In this document: positions 36,448-45,141 of the stretch, in pieces | Layout of the letters: each line of letters begins with the position of its first letter | Position numbering within the stretch: the first letter of the stretch is position 1 | NCBI GenBank assembly: GCA_902795195.1 | Contig: CADBKF010000007.1 | Coordinates: 31,228-95,227, forward strand | Direction: 5' to 3' | Source: Oscillospiraceae bacterium | GTDB lineage: Bacteria; Bacillota; Clostridia; Oscillospirales; Oscillospiraceae | Length of the DNA: 64,000 nt | The notes under the pieces: model-generated | What the model saw: only the letters and a program-made list of their open reading frames with translations | The model's database searches: none | Told to the model about the DNA's origin: nothing | Translations under genes and position numbers: made by a program

Positions 36448-36566
36448 GGACATGCCGCTGCTTTGAGCGGAAATGATTTGCAAAGGAGTGATCATGTATG
36501 AAGATGCATCGTGTCGGGAGGGCCCACGAGATCTGACCCTCCGAAATATGAAATGGAGGATCGAAA

Positions 36567-37028
36567 ATGATCAAGCTGATCGAAATCAACGAGGAAAACT
36601 GGCTGGCGGCCAGAGCACTGTCCGTCAGCGACGCACAGAAGGACTTTCTGGACAGCGCGCTCGGCATTCTGGCCAGAGGCTATGTCTACCGGCAGGACCG
36701 CGCCCGGGTCGTCGGCATCGCACGGGAAGGTACGCTGATCGGCCTGGCCCTGGTGCGCGATCTGGACGAGGCACCTGCCTGCTATGATCTGCAGCAGTTC
36801 ATGCTCGACGCCCGCGATCAGGGCAGGGGCTGGGGCACGGAAGCGCTGCGGCTGCTCCTGAACGAGCTCGGGAAGGAGCGGAAATACGACTGCGTGGAGG
36901 TCTGCGTCAAGAAGCACGACGCCGCAGCCCGCCGGGTCTACGAAAAGGCCGGCTTTGTCGATACCGGCTACATCGACGAGGACGCGCCGGACTGCCTGAA
37001 TCTGATGTACCACTTTCCCGGATCATAA
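36567..37028 (+). CDS. GNAT-family N-acetyltransferase
   Basis: A 153-residue GNAT acetyltransferase. The acetyl-CoA site is ARDQGRGWGTEALRLLLNEL (motif A, Q-x2-G-x-G/A type), followed by VEVCVKKHDAAARRVYEKAGFVDTG (motif B). The layout resembles polyamine acetyltransferases of the BltD/SpeG type, but the substrate cannot be told. ATGGAGGA precedes the ATG. It has its own promoter and ends in a shared bidirectional terminator with secG. Confidence 0.85.
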   Translation: MIKLIEINEENWLAARALSVSDAQKDFLDSALGILARGYVYRQDRARVVGIAREGTLIGLALVRDLDEAPACYDLQQFMLDARDQGRGWGTEALRLLLNELGKERKYDCVEVCVKKHDAAARRVYEKAGFVDTGYIDEDAPDCLNLMYHFPGS

Positions 37029-37044
37029 ACGGTATTCGCAAAAC

Positions 37045-37082
37045 GAAACGCTTCGGCTTCCATCGGAAACCGAAGCGTTTCA
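37045..37082. terminator. bidirectional terminator between GNAT gene and secG
   Basis: GAAACGCTTCGG (from about 37045) and its complement CCGAAGCGTTTC (to 37082) flank a 13-base loop, with A and T tracts on either side. Confidence 0.8.
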
Positions 37083-37098
37083 TCATACCGCCTGTGAA

Positions 37099-37359
37099 TT
37101 ATGCAACAGAGGACATTCTGACCAGGATCACGGTGACCATGGTCAGGAAGACGAAGGCAAGGCCGACCCACTTGGTGGAGCGGGCGAGCTTGGCGTCGAG
37201 GGTCTTGCTGCCGGTCTTGGCAACATAAGAGCCGGAGTTGCCGGCGATGGCGCCGGACAGGCCGGCGGACTTGCCGGACTGCACCAGGACGATCGCGATC
37301 AGTGCAAGGGCGCTGAGCACATCCAGGGCAATGGCGATATATTTCAGTACGTTCAGCAT
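37099..37359 (-). CDS. secG: preprotein translocase subunit SecG
   Basis: SecG is the small accessory subunit of the SecYEG channel. The 86-residue protein has two transmembrane helices (about residues 4-25 and 62-82) around the conserved IVLVQSGKSAGLSGAIAGNS loop. The ATG at 37359 has GGAGGT six bases upstream; an in-frame codon four residues earlier overlaps that site. Confidence 0.93.
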   Translation of the reverse strand: MLNVLKYIAIALDVLSALALIAIVLVQSGKSAGLSGAIAGNSGSYVAKTGSKTLDAKLARSTKWVGLAFVFLTMVTVILVRMSSVA

Positions 37360-37477
37360 AGGTACCTCCAAAAAAGAATAATCACAGAACGCATGCTATG
37401 ATAGCATATTCACGCGTTTTTTGCAAGAGCTTTTTTCGCAAAAAATGCATTTTTTGCGAAAAAAGGCGGAAATCGCA

Positions 37478-38602
37478 TCAGTTCTTCCCGGGCCAGATGC
37501 CGGTGGCGGCGCAGGTGAGGTAGGCGTTGATGAAGCCGTCGATGTTGCCGTCCATGACCGCGTTGATGTTGGTCATTTCGTAGCCGGTGCGGGTGTCCTT
37601 GGCCAGGGTGTAGGGCATGAAGACATAGTTGCGGATCTGGCTGCCCCATTCGATCTTCTGCTGCACGCCCTTGATGTCGGAGATCTTGTCGTAGTGCTCG
37701 CGCTCCTTGATCTCGACGAGCTTGGATTTCAGCATGCGCAGGCAGACCTCCTTGTTCTGGAACTGGCTGCGCTCCTGCTGGCAGGAGACCACGATGCCGG
37801 TGGCCTTGTGGATCAGACGGACGGCCGAGGAGGTCTTGTTGATGTGCTGGCCGCCGGCGCCGGAGGAGCGGTAGACCTGCATCTCGTAGTCCTCGGGCTT
37901 GATCTCCACGTCCACGTCGTCGGTGATCTCGGGGATGACCTCGACCGCGGAGAAGGAGGTGTGCCGCCGGGCTTGGGAGTCGAAGGGGGAGATGCGCACG
38001 AGGCGGTGCACGCCGTGCTCGCTCTTGAGGAAGCCGTAGGCGTTCTCACCCTCGATCAGGATGTCGGCGGACTTGAGGCCGGCCTCTTCACCGTCGATGT
38101 AGTCGAGGATCTTGTAGGTGAAGCCGTGGCGCTCTGCCCAGCGGGTGTACATGCGGTAGAGCATCTGGCACCAGTCCTGCGCCTCGGTGCCGCCGGCGCC
38201 GGCGTGGAAGCTCACAAGCGCGTTGTTGCCGTCGTAGCTTCCGGTGAGCAGGGTCTCCAGGCGCGCCTCTTCCATTTCGCCCTCGAGCGTGGCGAAGCCT
38301 TCCTGCAGCTCGGGCAGCATGGAGTCGTCGTTTTCCTCCAGGGCCATCTCGCAGATGGTCATGAGGTCGTCCCACTGGGTGCTCATGCGCTTGAAGCGCT
38401 CGACCTTGGCCTCCAGCTGCTTGATGCGGATGGAGGTCTTCTGGGATTTTTCCGGGTTGTCCCAGAAGCCGGGGGCCTCCGACATGGCGTGCAGCCGCTC
38501 AAGCTCGTCAAGCGCGCCGTCGATGTTGAGCGAGGCGCGCAGATCCTGCAGCTTCGGCTGGATGTCGTTCAGTTTTACCTTGTAATCTTCAAATTCAATC
38601 AT
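37478..38602 (-). CDS. prfB: peptide chain release factor 2
   Basis: RF2 releases peptides at UGA and UAA. The 374-residue protein has the stop-recognition SPF motif (ISPFDSQARRHTSF) and the catalytic GGQ (GAGGQHINKTSSAVRL). The reading frame is continuous through the region where many prfB genes have a programmed frameshift at an internal UGA (here LRASLNIDGALDELERL). The start ATG at 38602 has GGGAGA nine bases upstream. Confidence 0.95.
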   Translation of the reverse strand: MIEFEDYKVKLNDIQPKLQDLRASLNIDGALDELERLHAMSEAPGFWDNPEKSQKTSIRIKQLEAKVERFKRMSTQWDDLMTICEMALEENDDSMLPELQEGFATLEGEMEEARLETLLTGSYDGNNALVSFHAGAGGTEAQDWCQMLYRMYTRWAERHGFTYKILDYIDGEEAGLKSADILIEGENAYGFLKSEHGVHRLVRISPFDSQARRHTSFSAVEVIPEITDDVDVEIKPEDYEMQVYRSSGAGGQHINKTSSAVRLIHKATGIVVSCQQERSQFQNKEVCLRMLKSKLVEIKEREHYDKISDIKGVQQKIEWGSQIRNYVFMPYTLAKDTRTGYEMTNINAVMDGNIDGFINAYLTCAATGIWPGKN

Positions 38603-38746
38603 GAAAGAAAAATCTCCCACACAGTATTACGGGGATGCAGTGCAGTTATGCAGCGAAAGCATCCAATTATAAAAATGTCCAGAGACATTATACAGAAAAC
38701 CGGCCTGCTTGTAAAGAAAAAAATTTCATTATTTTAAAGAAAGTAT

Positions 38747-38775
38747 TTGACATTTTTATATTTGGATGCTATATT
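38747..38775 (+). promoter_or_regulatory. sigma-A promoter for rplU-prp-rpmA
   Basis: TTGACA (38747-38752), a 17-base spacer and TATATT (38770-38775). Confidence 0.8.
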
Positions 38776-38782
38776 ATATCAG

Positions 38783-38855
38783 CCGCATTGAAGAGGTTTT
38801 GAAAGAAACGGCATTTTCCGATGCGTTCACCTCCAGAGCGAGACTACAGAAAGGT
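38783..38855 (+). promoter_or_regulatory. probable L21 ribosomal-protein leader
   Basis: About 80 nt of leader between the promoter and rplU. It holds GGCATTTTCCGATGC and CACCTCCAGAGCGAGACTACAG, which fits the position and size of the autoregulatory L21 leader RNA of Firmicutes. The call rests mainly on position; the consensus could not be aligned here. Confidence 0.4.
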
Positions 38856-38865
38856 AGAGTAACAC

Positions 38866-39177
38866 ATGCAGGCAATCATTGTAACCGGCGGCAAGCAGTA
38901 CAATGTCAGCGAGGGCGATGAGCTCTTCATCGAAAAGCTGAATGTTGAGGCTGACGACACCGTGACCTTCGATCAGGTTCTGGCGGTTGTGGACGGCGCG
39001 AACTCCAAGTTCGGCACTCCCGTGGTTGACGGCGCTTCTGTCACGGCGAAGGTTCTGAAGAACGGCAAGGCCAAGAAGGTCATCGTCTTCAAGTATCGCC
39101 CCAAGAAGGACAGCAAGTCCATCCGCGGCCACAGACAGCCTTATACCAAGGTGAAGATCGAAAAGATCAACGCGTAA
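38866..39177 (+). CDS. rplU: 50S ribosomal protein L21
   Basis: L21 binds 23S rRNA in the large subunit. The 103-residue sequence is typical: [25 protein letters not shown] at the start and [31 protein letters not shown] at the end. It is first in the conserved rplU-prp-rpmA cluster; the stop codon shares its last base with the prp start. Confidence 0.98.
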   Translation: MQAIIVTGGKQYNVSEGDELFIEKLNVEADDTVTFDQVLAVVDGANSKFGTPVVDGASVTAKVLKNGKAKKVIVFKYRPKKDSKSIRGHRQPYTKVKIEKINA

Positions 39178-39500
39178 TGACCACCGTTGAGTTTTTCAAC
39201 CAGGACGGGAGAATCACCGGTTTTTCCGTCAGCGGGCACAGCGGCTATGGCGAGGAGGGCGGCGACGTTGTTTGCGCAGCCGTTTCCACAGCCGTTACCT
39301 TTGCCGAAGCGACCATCAACGATGTGCTGGGCGCCCAGGCAAAGACCAAGGTGAACGAACAAGAAGCCCGCATCACCTTGAAGCTCCCGGCAAGCTGCGA
39401 GGAGGAGGACGCCGTGCAGGCGGTTCTCACGGGCATGATGCTCACACTCAGCAGCCTCAGGGACGACTATCCTGATTATATCGAAGTTATGGAGGTGTAA
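39177..39500 (+). CDS. prp: ribosomal-processing cysteine protease Prp
   Basis: Prp (YsxB) removes the N-terminal extension of ribosomal protein L27 in Firmicutes. The 107-residue protein has the catalytic His in VSGHSGY (about residue 22) and Cys in VVCAAVSTAV (about residue 34). Its substrate gene, rpmA, follows three bases after the stop and has the cleavage motif, so the pair is coherent. Confidence 0.96.
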   Translation: MTTVEFFNQDGRITGFSVSGHSGYGEEGGDVVCAAVSTAVTFAEATINDVLGAQAKTKVNEQEARITLKLPASCEEEDAVQAVLTGMMLTLSSLRDDYPDYIEVMEV

Positions 39501-39503
39501 CAC

Positions 39504-39785
39504 ATGCTGAAAATCGGTTTCCAGTTCTTCGCGCATAAGAAGGGCGGCGGTTCCACCAAGAACGGCCGTGACTCCGAGTCCAAGCGCCTCGGCGTCAAGC
39601 GCGCTGACGGTCAGTTTGTCCTGGCCGGCAACATTCTGGTCCGCCAGAGAGGCACGCACATCCATCCGGGCAACAACGTCGGGATCGGCAGCGACGACAC
39701 CCTGTTCGCACTCATTGACGGCAAGGTCAAGTTCGAGCGCATGGGCAAGGATCGCAAGATGTGCTCCGTCTACGCAGAGCAGTAA
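39504..39785 (+). CDS. rpmA: 50S ribosomal protein L27 with Prp-cleavable N-terminus
   Basis: A 93-residue L27. The first nine residues, MLKIGFQFF, are the Firmicutes extension cut by Prp to expose [18 protein letters not shown], whose N-terminal arm reaches the peptidyl-transferase centre. The rest ([31 protein letters not shown]) is canonical. A terminator follows, so transcription does not simply continue into obgE as it does in the usual cluster. Confidence 0.98.
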   Translation: MLKIGFQFFAHKKGGGSTKNGRDSESKRLGVKRADGQFVLAGNILVRQRGTHIHPGNNVGIGSDDTLFALIDGKVKFERMGKDRKMCSVYAEQ

Positions 39786-39794
39786 AGAACACAG

Positions 39795-39834
39795 ACGACC
39801 GGGACATCACACATGTTCCGGTCGTTTTTTCATC
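39795..39834 (+). terminator. intrinsic terminator after rpmA
   Basis: CGACCGGGACAT and its complement ATGTTCCGGTCG flank a short loop and are followed by TTTTTT. It splits rpmA from obgE. Confidence 0.85.
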
Positions 39835-39856
39835 CGCAACAACCCCGGTTCCATCC

Positions 39857-40098
39857 GTAGCGGCCGGGTCTCCCCGCAGCGGCCGGGTTCCCCGGCCCGT
39901 TTCGGTCCGTAGCGGCCGGGTTCCCCGGCCCGTTTCGGTCCGCAGCGACCGGGTTCCCCGGCCCGTTTCCACCGCAGCGGCCGGGCTCCCCGGCCCATTC
40001 CCTTCCGTAGCGGCCGGATTCCCCGGCCCGTTTCCACCCGCAGCGGCCGGGTTCTCTGGCCCGTTTCCACCGCAGCGGCCGGATTCCCCGTCCACACT
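39857..40098. repeat. REP-like tandem array upstream of the RAYT gene
   Basis: About eight units of 32-33 bp, each built on GTAGCGGCCGGGTTCCCCGG with a CCGTTTC tail, the first one short. Each unit is palindromic (GGCCGGG...CCCGGCC). Reverse-complemented, the unit matches the six 33-bp repeats that lie inside the adjacent RAYT gene. Confidence 0.85.
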
Positions 40099-40132
40099 GC
40101 ACCACAAAGAGAACACAATCCAAAACCGAAAA

Positions 40133-40819
40133 ATGAAACAAATCATTCGAAAACCAAACCGATTGCGGGATTATGATTATTCCTCCAACGGCGCATATTT
40201 CGTGACTGTTTGCACACAAAACAGGGTACACTGCCTGTCCGGCATTCGACAAATGGAGCAGGGCGTTCAGGTGAAGCTGACGTGGCAGGGTGAAATCGTT
40301 TCAAGGTGGATCGACCGAATTCCCGAAAAGTATCCGACCGTGATCGTGGAGCATTCCGTGATCATGCCAAACCATGTTCATATGTTGTTGCGTATTGAAC
40401 GTGGGGATCGGACGGGAGACCCGTCCGCTACGGAAGGGGATCGGATGGGAAACCCGTCCGCTACGGAAGGAGATCGGACGGGAAACCCGTCCGCTACGGA
40501 AGGAGATCGGACGGGAAACCCGTCCGCTACGGAAGGGAATGGGACGGGAAACCCGTCCGCTACGGAAGGGGATCGGACGGGAGACCCGTCCGCTACGGAT
40601 TGCGAGGCACCCTCTCTGGGGACAATTCTTGGCTGGTGGAAATACCAGACGACAAAGGAAATAAACAGCGTGCGAAGCGAAAGGACGCAGGTTTGGCAGC
40701 GGTCCTATTATGACCATGTCATCCGTGACCTGTCGGATTTTGAAATACGCTGGAATTATATCGAAAACAATCCGTATCGATGGGCTGAAGACAAGTATTA
40801 CTCCGAGGAGGTAAACTGA
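40133..40819 (+). CDS. REP-associated tyrosine transposase (RAYT) with internal repeats
   Basis: A 228-residue Y1 (HUH) single-strand transposase of the RAYT type. It begins KPNRLRDYDYSSNGAYFVTVCTQNR, has the metal-binding HUH motif MPNHVHMLL (H81, H83) and the tyrosine region QRSYYDHVIRDLSDFEIRWNYIENNPYRW (Y192 or Y193). Residues 91-156 are six copies of an 11-residue unit (GDRTGNPSATE) encoded by 33-bp REP-like repeats (40403-40600), between the two catalytic parts. The ATG lacks a clear ribosome binding site. The gene sits between rpmA and obgE and its last codons contain the obgE ribosome binding site. Confidence 0.88.
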   Translation: MKQIIRKPNRLRDYDYSSNGAYFVTVCTQNRVHCLSGIRQMEQGVQVKLTWQGEIVSRWIDRIPEKYPTVIVEHSVIMPNHVHMLLRIERGDRTGDPSATEGDRMGNPSATEGDRTGNPSATEGDRTGNPSATEGNGTGNPSATEGDRTGDPSATDCEAPSLGTILGWWKYQTTKEINSVRSERTQVWQRSYYDHVIRDLSDFEIRWNYIENNPYRWAEDKYYSEEVN

Positions 40820-40821
40820 CC

Positions 40822-42096
40822 GTGTTCGTGGATAAAGTCAAGATATACTGCAAGGCCGGCAACGGCGGCAATGGTGCGGTGGCGTTCCACCGGGAAAAAT
40901 ATGTGGCGGCCGGCGGCCCGGACGGCGGCGACGGCGGCCACGGCGGCTCCATCGTTCTGCGCGTGGACGACAATATGTCCACCCTGATGGACTTCCGCTA
41001 CCAGAGAAAATACACTGCCTCCAACGGCCAGGACGGCCAGGGAGGACGGCGCTCCGGCAAGCGGGGAGAGGACCGGATCATCAAGGTGCCGCGCGGCACT
41101 GTGGTCAAGGACGCCGAGACCGAAGCGGTGATCCACGACATGTCCGACGCCGAGGACTTTGTGCTCTGCAGAGGCGGCCGCGGCGGCTGGGGCAACCAGC
41201 ATTTTGCCACGCCGACCCGGCAGGTGCCGCGCTTTGCCAAGGCGGGTCTGCCCGGCGAGGAGCACGAGGTCATCCTGGAGCTCAAGCTGCTGGCGGACGT
41301 CGGCCTGGTGGGCTTCCCCAACGTGGGCAAATCGACGCTGCTGTCCGTCACGTCCAACGCCCACCCGAAGATTGCCAACTATCACTTCACGACGCTCTAT
41401 CCCAACCTGGGCGTCATCTACGTGGAGGAGGGCGTGTCCTTCGTCATGGCGGACATCCCCGGCATCATCGAGGGCGCGGCCGAGGGCGCGGGCCTGGGCC
41501 ACGATTTTCTGCGGCACATCGACCGCTGCCGGCTCATTGTCCACATCGTGGACGTCTCCGGCAGCGAGGACCGCGACCCCATCGAGGATTTTGAGAAGAT
41601 CAACCAGGAGCTGGCGGCCTATTCCGAGGATCTGGCATCCCGCCCGATGATCGTGGCGGCGAACAAGACCGACCTGCTCTATGACGGCAGCGACAACCTC
41701 GAGCGTCTGCGCCAGTACGTGACCGAGCGGGGCTACGAGTTCTATGAGATCTCCGCAGCCACCACCCAGGGCACCAAGCAGCTCATGCGCACGATCGCAA
41801 ACCGCCTGCGCGAGCTGCCGCCGGTGACGGTCTACGAGGCGGACTACGTCAAGCCGCTGCCCGAGGCCGGCTCGTCGGACGATCTGCAGATCGAGCACTT
41901 CGGCGATACCTGGGTGATCTCCGGCAAGTGGCTGGCCCAGCTCATCAATGACATCAACTTCGGCGACTACGAGTCGAGAATGTATTTTGACCGTCAGCTG
42001 CGCAAGTCCGGCCTGTTTGAACGGCTCGAGGACATGGGCATCGAGGACGGCAACACCGTATCCATCTACGACTTTGAGTTCGACTACGAGCGCTGA
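40822..42096 (+). CDS. obgE: Obg GTPase
   Basis: ObgE/CgtA is an essential GTPase linked to 50S assembly and the stress response. The 424-residue protein has the glycine-rich Obg fold (CKAGNGGNGAVAFHREKYVAAGGPDGGDGG), the G domain (GFPNVGKSTLL, DIPGIIEGA, NKTD), and a C-terminal OCT domain ending VSIYDFEFDYER. The start is GTG; its ribosome binding site GAGGAGG (40805-40811) lies inside the RAYT gene. Confidence 0.96.
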   Translation: MFVDKVKIYCKAGNGGNGAVAFHREKYVAAGGPDGGDGGHGGSIVLRVDDNMSTLMDFRYQRKYTASNGQDGQGGRRSGKRGEDRIIKVPRGTVVKDAETEAVIHDMSDAEDFVLCRGGRGGWGNQHFATPTRQVPRFAKAGLPGEEHEVILELKLLADVGLVGFPNVGKSTLLSVTSNAHPKIANYHFTTLYPNLGVIYVEEGVSFVMADIPGIIEGAAEGAGLGHDFLRHIDRCRLIVHIVDVSGSEDRDPIEDFEKINQELAAYSEDLASRPMIVAANKTDLLYDGSDNLERLRQYVTERGYEFYEISAATTQGTKQLMRTIANRLRELPPVTVYEADYVKPLPEAGSSDDLQIEHFGDTWVISGKWLAQLINDINFGDYESRMYFDRQLRKSGLFERLEDMGIEDGNTVSIYDFEFDYER

Positions 42097-42105
42097 AAAC
42101 AAAAA

Positions 42106-42143
42106 AACGACCTGGCTGCAATCAAGCAGCCGGGTCGTTTTTT
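42106..42143. terminator. bidirectional terminator after obgE
   Basis: AACGACCTGGCTGC and its complement GCAGCCGGGTCGTT flank AATCAA, with A and T tracts on the two sides. It serves obgE and the converging zinc-ribbon gene. Confidence 0.88.
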
Positions 42144-42148
42144 ATGCG

Positions 42149-42727
42149 CTAGTCCGCTTTTGTGCCGCACTCGAAGCAGAACTTGGCGCCGTCGGGGAGC
42201 TCTACGCCGCAGTTTTTGCAGACGCGGGGCGCGGGGGCAGGGGGCTTCATCTGCGCCACGGGCTTGCCGCAGCCGGAGCAGAATCTCTGACCGGGGCGCA
42301 GCGGCTCGCCGCACTCGTCGCAGACCTCCGGCACCCAAGGGGCTTCCGGCTCGGGTTCCGGTTCGGGCTCGGGTTCGGGCTCCTTCATGCGGTAGCCGCA
42401 GTAGTTGCAGAATACCACGTCCTTCGAGATCTCGCGCCGGCACTCGGGGCAGAGCACCAGGCCCTTCAGCTCCCGCAGGTTGGCCTGCGCCTTCTTGATG
42501 CGCTCGGTGGCTTCGCTGACCTTCAGCACGTCCAGCTCCGGGGCCTCGTCGTCCTTGTGGGCGTCATAGTAGGCCTTGCCCATGCGCAGGCAGGCCTCCC
42601 GGATGAGCTTTTTCTGGAGCTCAATGGCCTCGTTCGTCATCTCGATGGCCTGCTCCTTCGTGATCTCAAGGCCGGGGTCCTCCTGGGCCGGCTGCATCGC
42701 ATTTGTCTGATCCATCGTCGGTTCCAT
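42149..42727 (-). CDS. protein with three zinc ribbons
   Basis: A 192-residue cytoplasmic protein. A charged helical N-terminal region (about residues 20-90) is followed by three double-CxxC ribbons: CPECRREISKDVVFCNYCG, CDECGEPLRPGQRFCSGCG and CKNCGVELPDGAKFCFECG. A Glu-Pro repeat linker (EPEPEPEPEPEPE) separates the first and second. Similar zinc-ribbon proteins are common in Clostridia and have no assigned role. The ATG at 42727 is supported by AAAGGAG eight bases upstream. Confidence 0.85.
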   Translation of the reverse strand: MEPTMDQTNAMQPAQEDPGLEITKEQAIEMTNEAIELQKKLIREACLRMGKAYYDAHKDDEAPELDVLKVSEATERIKKAQANLRELKGLVLCPECRREISKDVVFCNYCGYRMKEPEPEPEPEPEPEAPWVPEVCDECGEPLRPGQRFCSGCGKPVAQMKPPAPAPRVCKNCGVELPDGAKFCFECGTKAD

Positions 42728-42765
42728 CTGGGTTGCTCCTTTCCGTAATTTTATATTTTTAAGGT

Positions 42766-43944
42766 TTACATAACTTGTAATAAGTAGCCCTTCAAATACC
42801 ATGCGTGCTGGGCAGCCAGCGCGGCGGGATGGTCCCGCGACTGCATGAGCGTCTCGATCAGCCGGACGCTTCTGCCGCAGTCGCCGGCGGCCTCGGTCAG
42901 CATCTGCAGAAACAGCGGCGGCGTCATAAACTGGCTGCACGAGCAGCTGATCAGAAAGCCGCCGGGCGCGAGCACCTGCATGCAGCGCAGGTTCAGCTCC
43001 TTGTAGCCCCGGTAGGCGCCCTCGAGCGCCTGCTTGCTCTTGGCAAAGGCGGGCGGGTCGCAGATCACGGTGTCAAAACGGCGGCCCGCCTGGGCATAGC
43101 CCTTGACGAGGTCAAATACGTTGGCGCAGACCGGTGTGATGCGGTCCTCCACGCCGTTGAGGCGGGCGTTTTGCACCAGCATGTCCAGCGCGTCCTTCGA
43201 CACGTCCACGGCCTCGACTGCGGACGCGCCGTAGAGCGCTGCGTGGATCGCAAAGCCGCCGGTGTGGCAGCATAGGTCCAGAACTGTCCTGCCCGGGCAG
43301 TAGGGCCGGAGCCTGCCGCGGTTTTCCTGCTGATCGAGGAAATGGCCGGTCTTCTGGCCGCCGGCGATGTCCACCAGCATCCGGGCCTCGTGCTCGAGGA
43401 TCTCAATCCTCTCCGGGACCGTGCCGTAGACGCAGCCGCTTTTCTGCGCCATGCCCTCCTTTTCGCGGACGGGCACGTCGTTGCGCTCGTAGATGCCCTG
43501 CGGCTGAAAGAGCTCGGCCAGGATCGAGACGATCTCGTCCTTCCAGCGCTCGATGCCAAGGGCCAGGGTCTGGAAGCTCAGGCAGCTGCCGAACTTGTCC
43601 ACCGTGAGCCCGGGCAGGCCGTCGGACTCGCCGAAGACCACGCGGCAGGCATTGGAGAAGCCGAGGCTCTGCCGGTAGTGCCAGGCCGCCTCGATGCGCC
43701 GGCGGAAGAAATCGCGGTCGATTTCCTCGTCGGGATCCCGCGTCAGCACACGGACCGTTATTTTGGATTTGGCGTTGAAGTACCCGCGGCAGAGCCAGCG
43801 CATCCGGCTGTCGAGCACGTCGACCACGCCGCCGTCCTCGCAGGTCTCATCGACCCAGTCGATCTCGTTGTCGAAGATCCACCAGCCACCCTGCCGGATG
43901 GCCGCATCCTCGCCCCGCCGCAGACAAAGCTGCGGATATTCCAT
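42766..43944 (-). CDS. RlmI-like class I rRNA methyltransferase
   Basis: A 392-residue SAM-dependent methyltransferase with an N-terminal PUA domain, as in the 23S rRNA m5C1962 enzyme RlmI. Visible: LRRGEDAAIRQGGWWIFDNEI (PUA start), GESDGLPGLTVDKFG, the SAM motif VLDLCCHTGGFAIHAAL, and the catalytic region FDTVICDPPAFAKSKQALEGAYRGYKELN. A Cys in FLISCSCSQFM is near the expected position. An in-frame GTG lies three codons earlier (43953) inside a heptamer tract; no strong ribosome binding site distinguishes them. Confidence 0.9.
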   Translation of the reverse strand: MEYPQLCLRRGEDAAIRQGGWWIFDNEIDWVDETCEDGGVVDVLDSRMRWLCRGYFNAKSKITVRVLTRDPDEEIDRDFFRRRIEAAWHYRQSLGFSNACRVVFGESDGLPGLTVDKFGSCLSFQTLALGIERWKDEIVSILAELFQPQGIYERNDVPVREKEGMAQKSGCVYGTVPERIEILEHEARMLVDIAGGQKTGHFLDQQENRGRLRPYCPGRTVLDLCCHTGGFAIHAALYGASAVEAVDVSKDALDMLVQNARLNGVEDRITPVCANVFDLVKGYAQAGRRFDTVICDPPAFAKSKQALEGAYRGYKELNLRCMQVLAPGGFLISCSCSQFMTPPLFLQMLTEAAGDCGRSVRLIETLMQSRDHPAALAAQHAWYLKGYLLQVM

Positions 43945-43951
43945 TCTAATC

Positions 43952-43973
43952 ACGAATCACGAACCACGAACCA

Positions 43974-43978
<5 letters not shown>
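43952..43978. repeat. CACGAAC heptamer tract between rlmI-like gene and galE
   Basis: Four consecutive heptamers (CACGAAT, CACGAAC, CACGAAC, CACTAAT) span the gap and run into the last codon of galE. They are the inverted form of the GTTAGTG family at 15939-15981. Confidence 0.7.
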
Positions 43979-44978
<1,000 letters not shown>

Positions 44979-45081
44979 AGAAACCTCCGAGTAAATCATT
45001 TCGATTGGAGGACTGCAGAGAATCCTCCAATTTCAGTTTACCCAAGATGCCGCAGAAAGTCAAGTTTTCCGGCCGGAACGG

Positions 45082-45110
45082 TTGAAAAATATTTTTGTTT
45101 GTGCTAAACT
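45082..45110 (+). promoter_or_regulatory. promoter for the TTD14-like gene
   Basis: TTGAAA (45082-45087), a 17-base spacer and TAAACT (45105-45110). Confidence 0.55.
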
Positions 45111-45141
45111 GAACACATAGACTCAAAGGAGGCTTGCGCAT

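Noticed and set aside
36498..36536. 12-codon leader peptide ahead of the GNAT gene
   Set aside because: An ATG with AAAGGAGTG upstream exists and a hairpin follows, but nothing in the codons suggests attenuation; evidence too thin to call a gene.
38530..38602. Programmed frameshift in prfB
   Set aside because: The frame is continuous through the usual site and no in-frame UGA occurs, so no recoding is needed.
39761..40132. N-terminal extension of the RAYT gene through the REP array
   Set aside because: The frame is open only because the upstream units are about 33 bp long. The conserved RAYT domain starts at MKQIIRKPNR (40133), and the extension overlaps the rpmA end and terminator.
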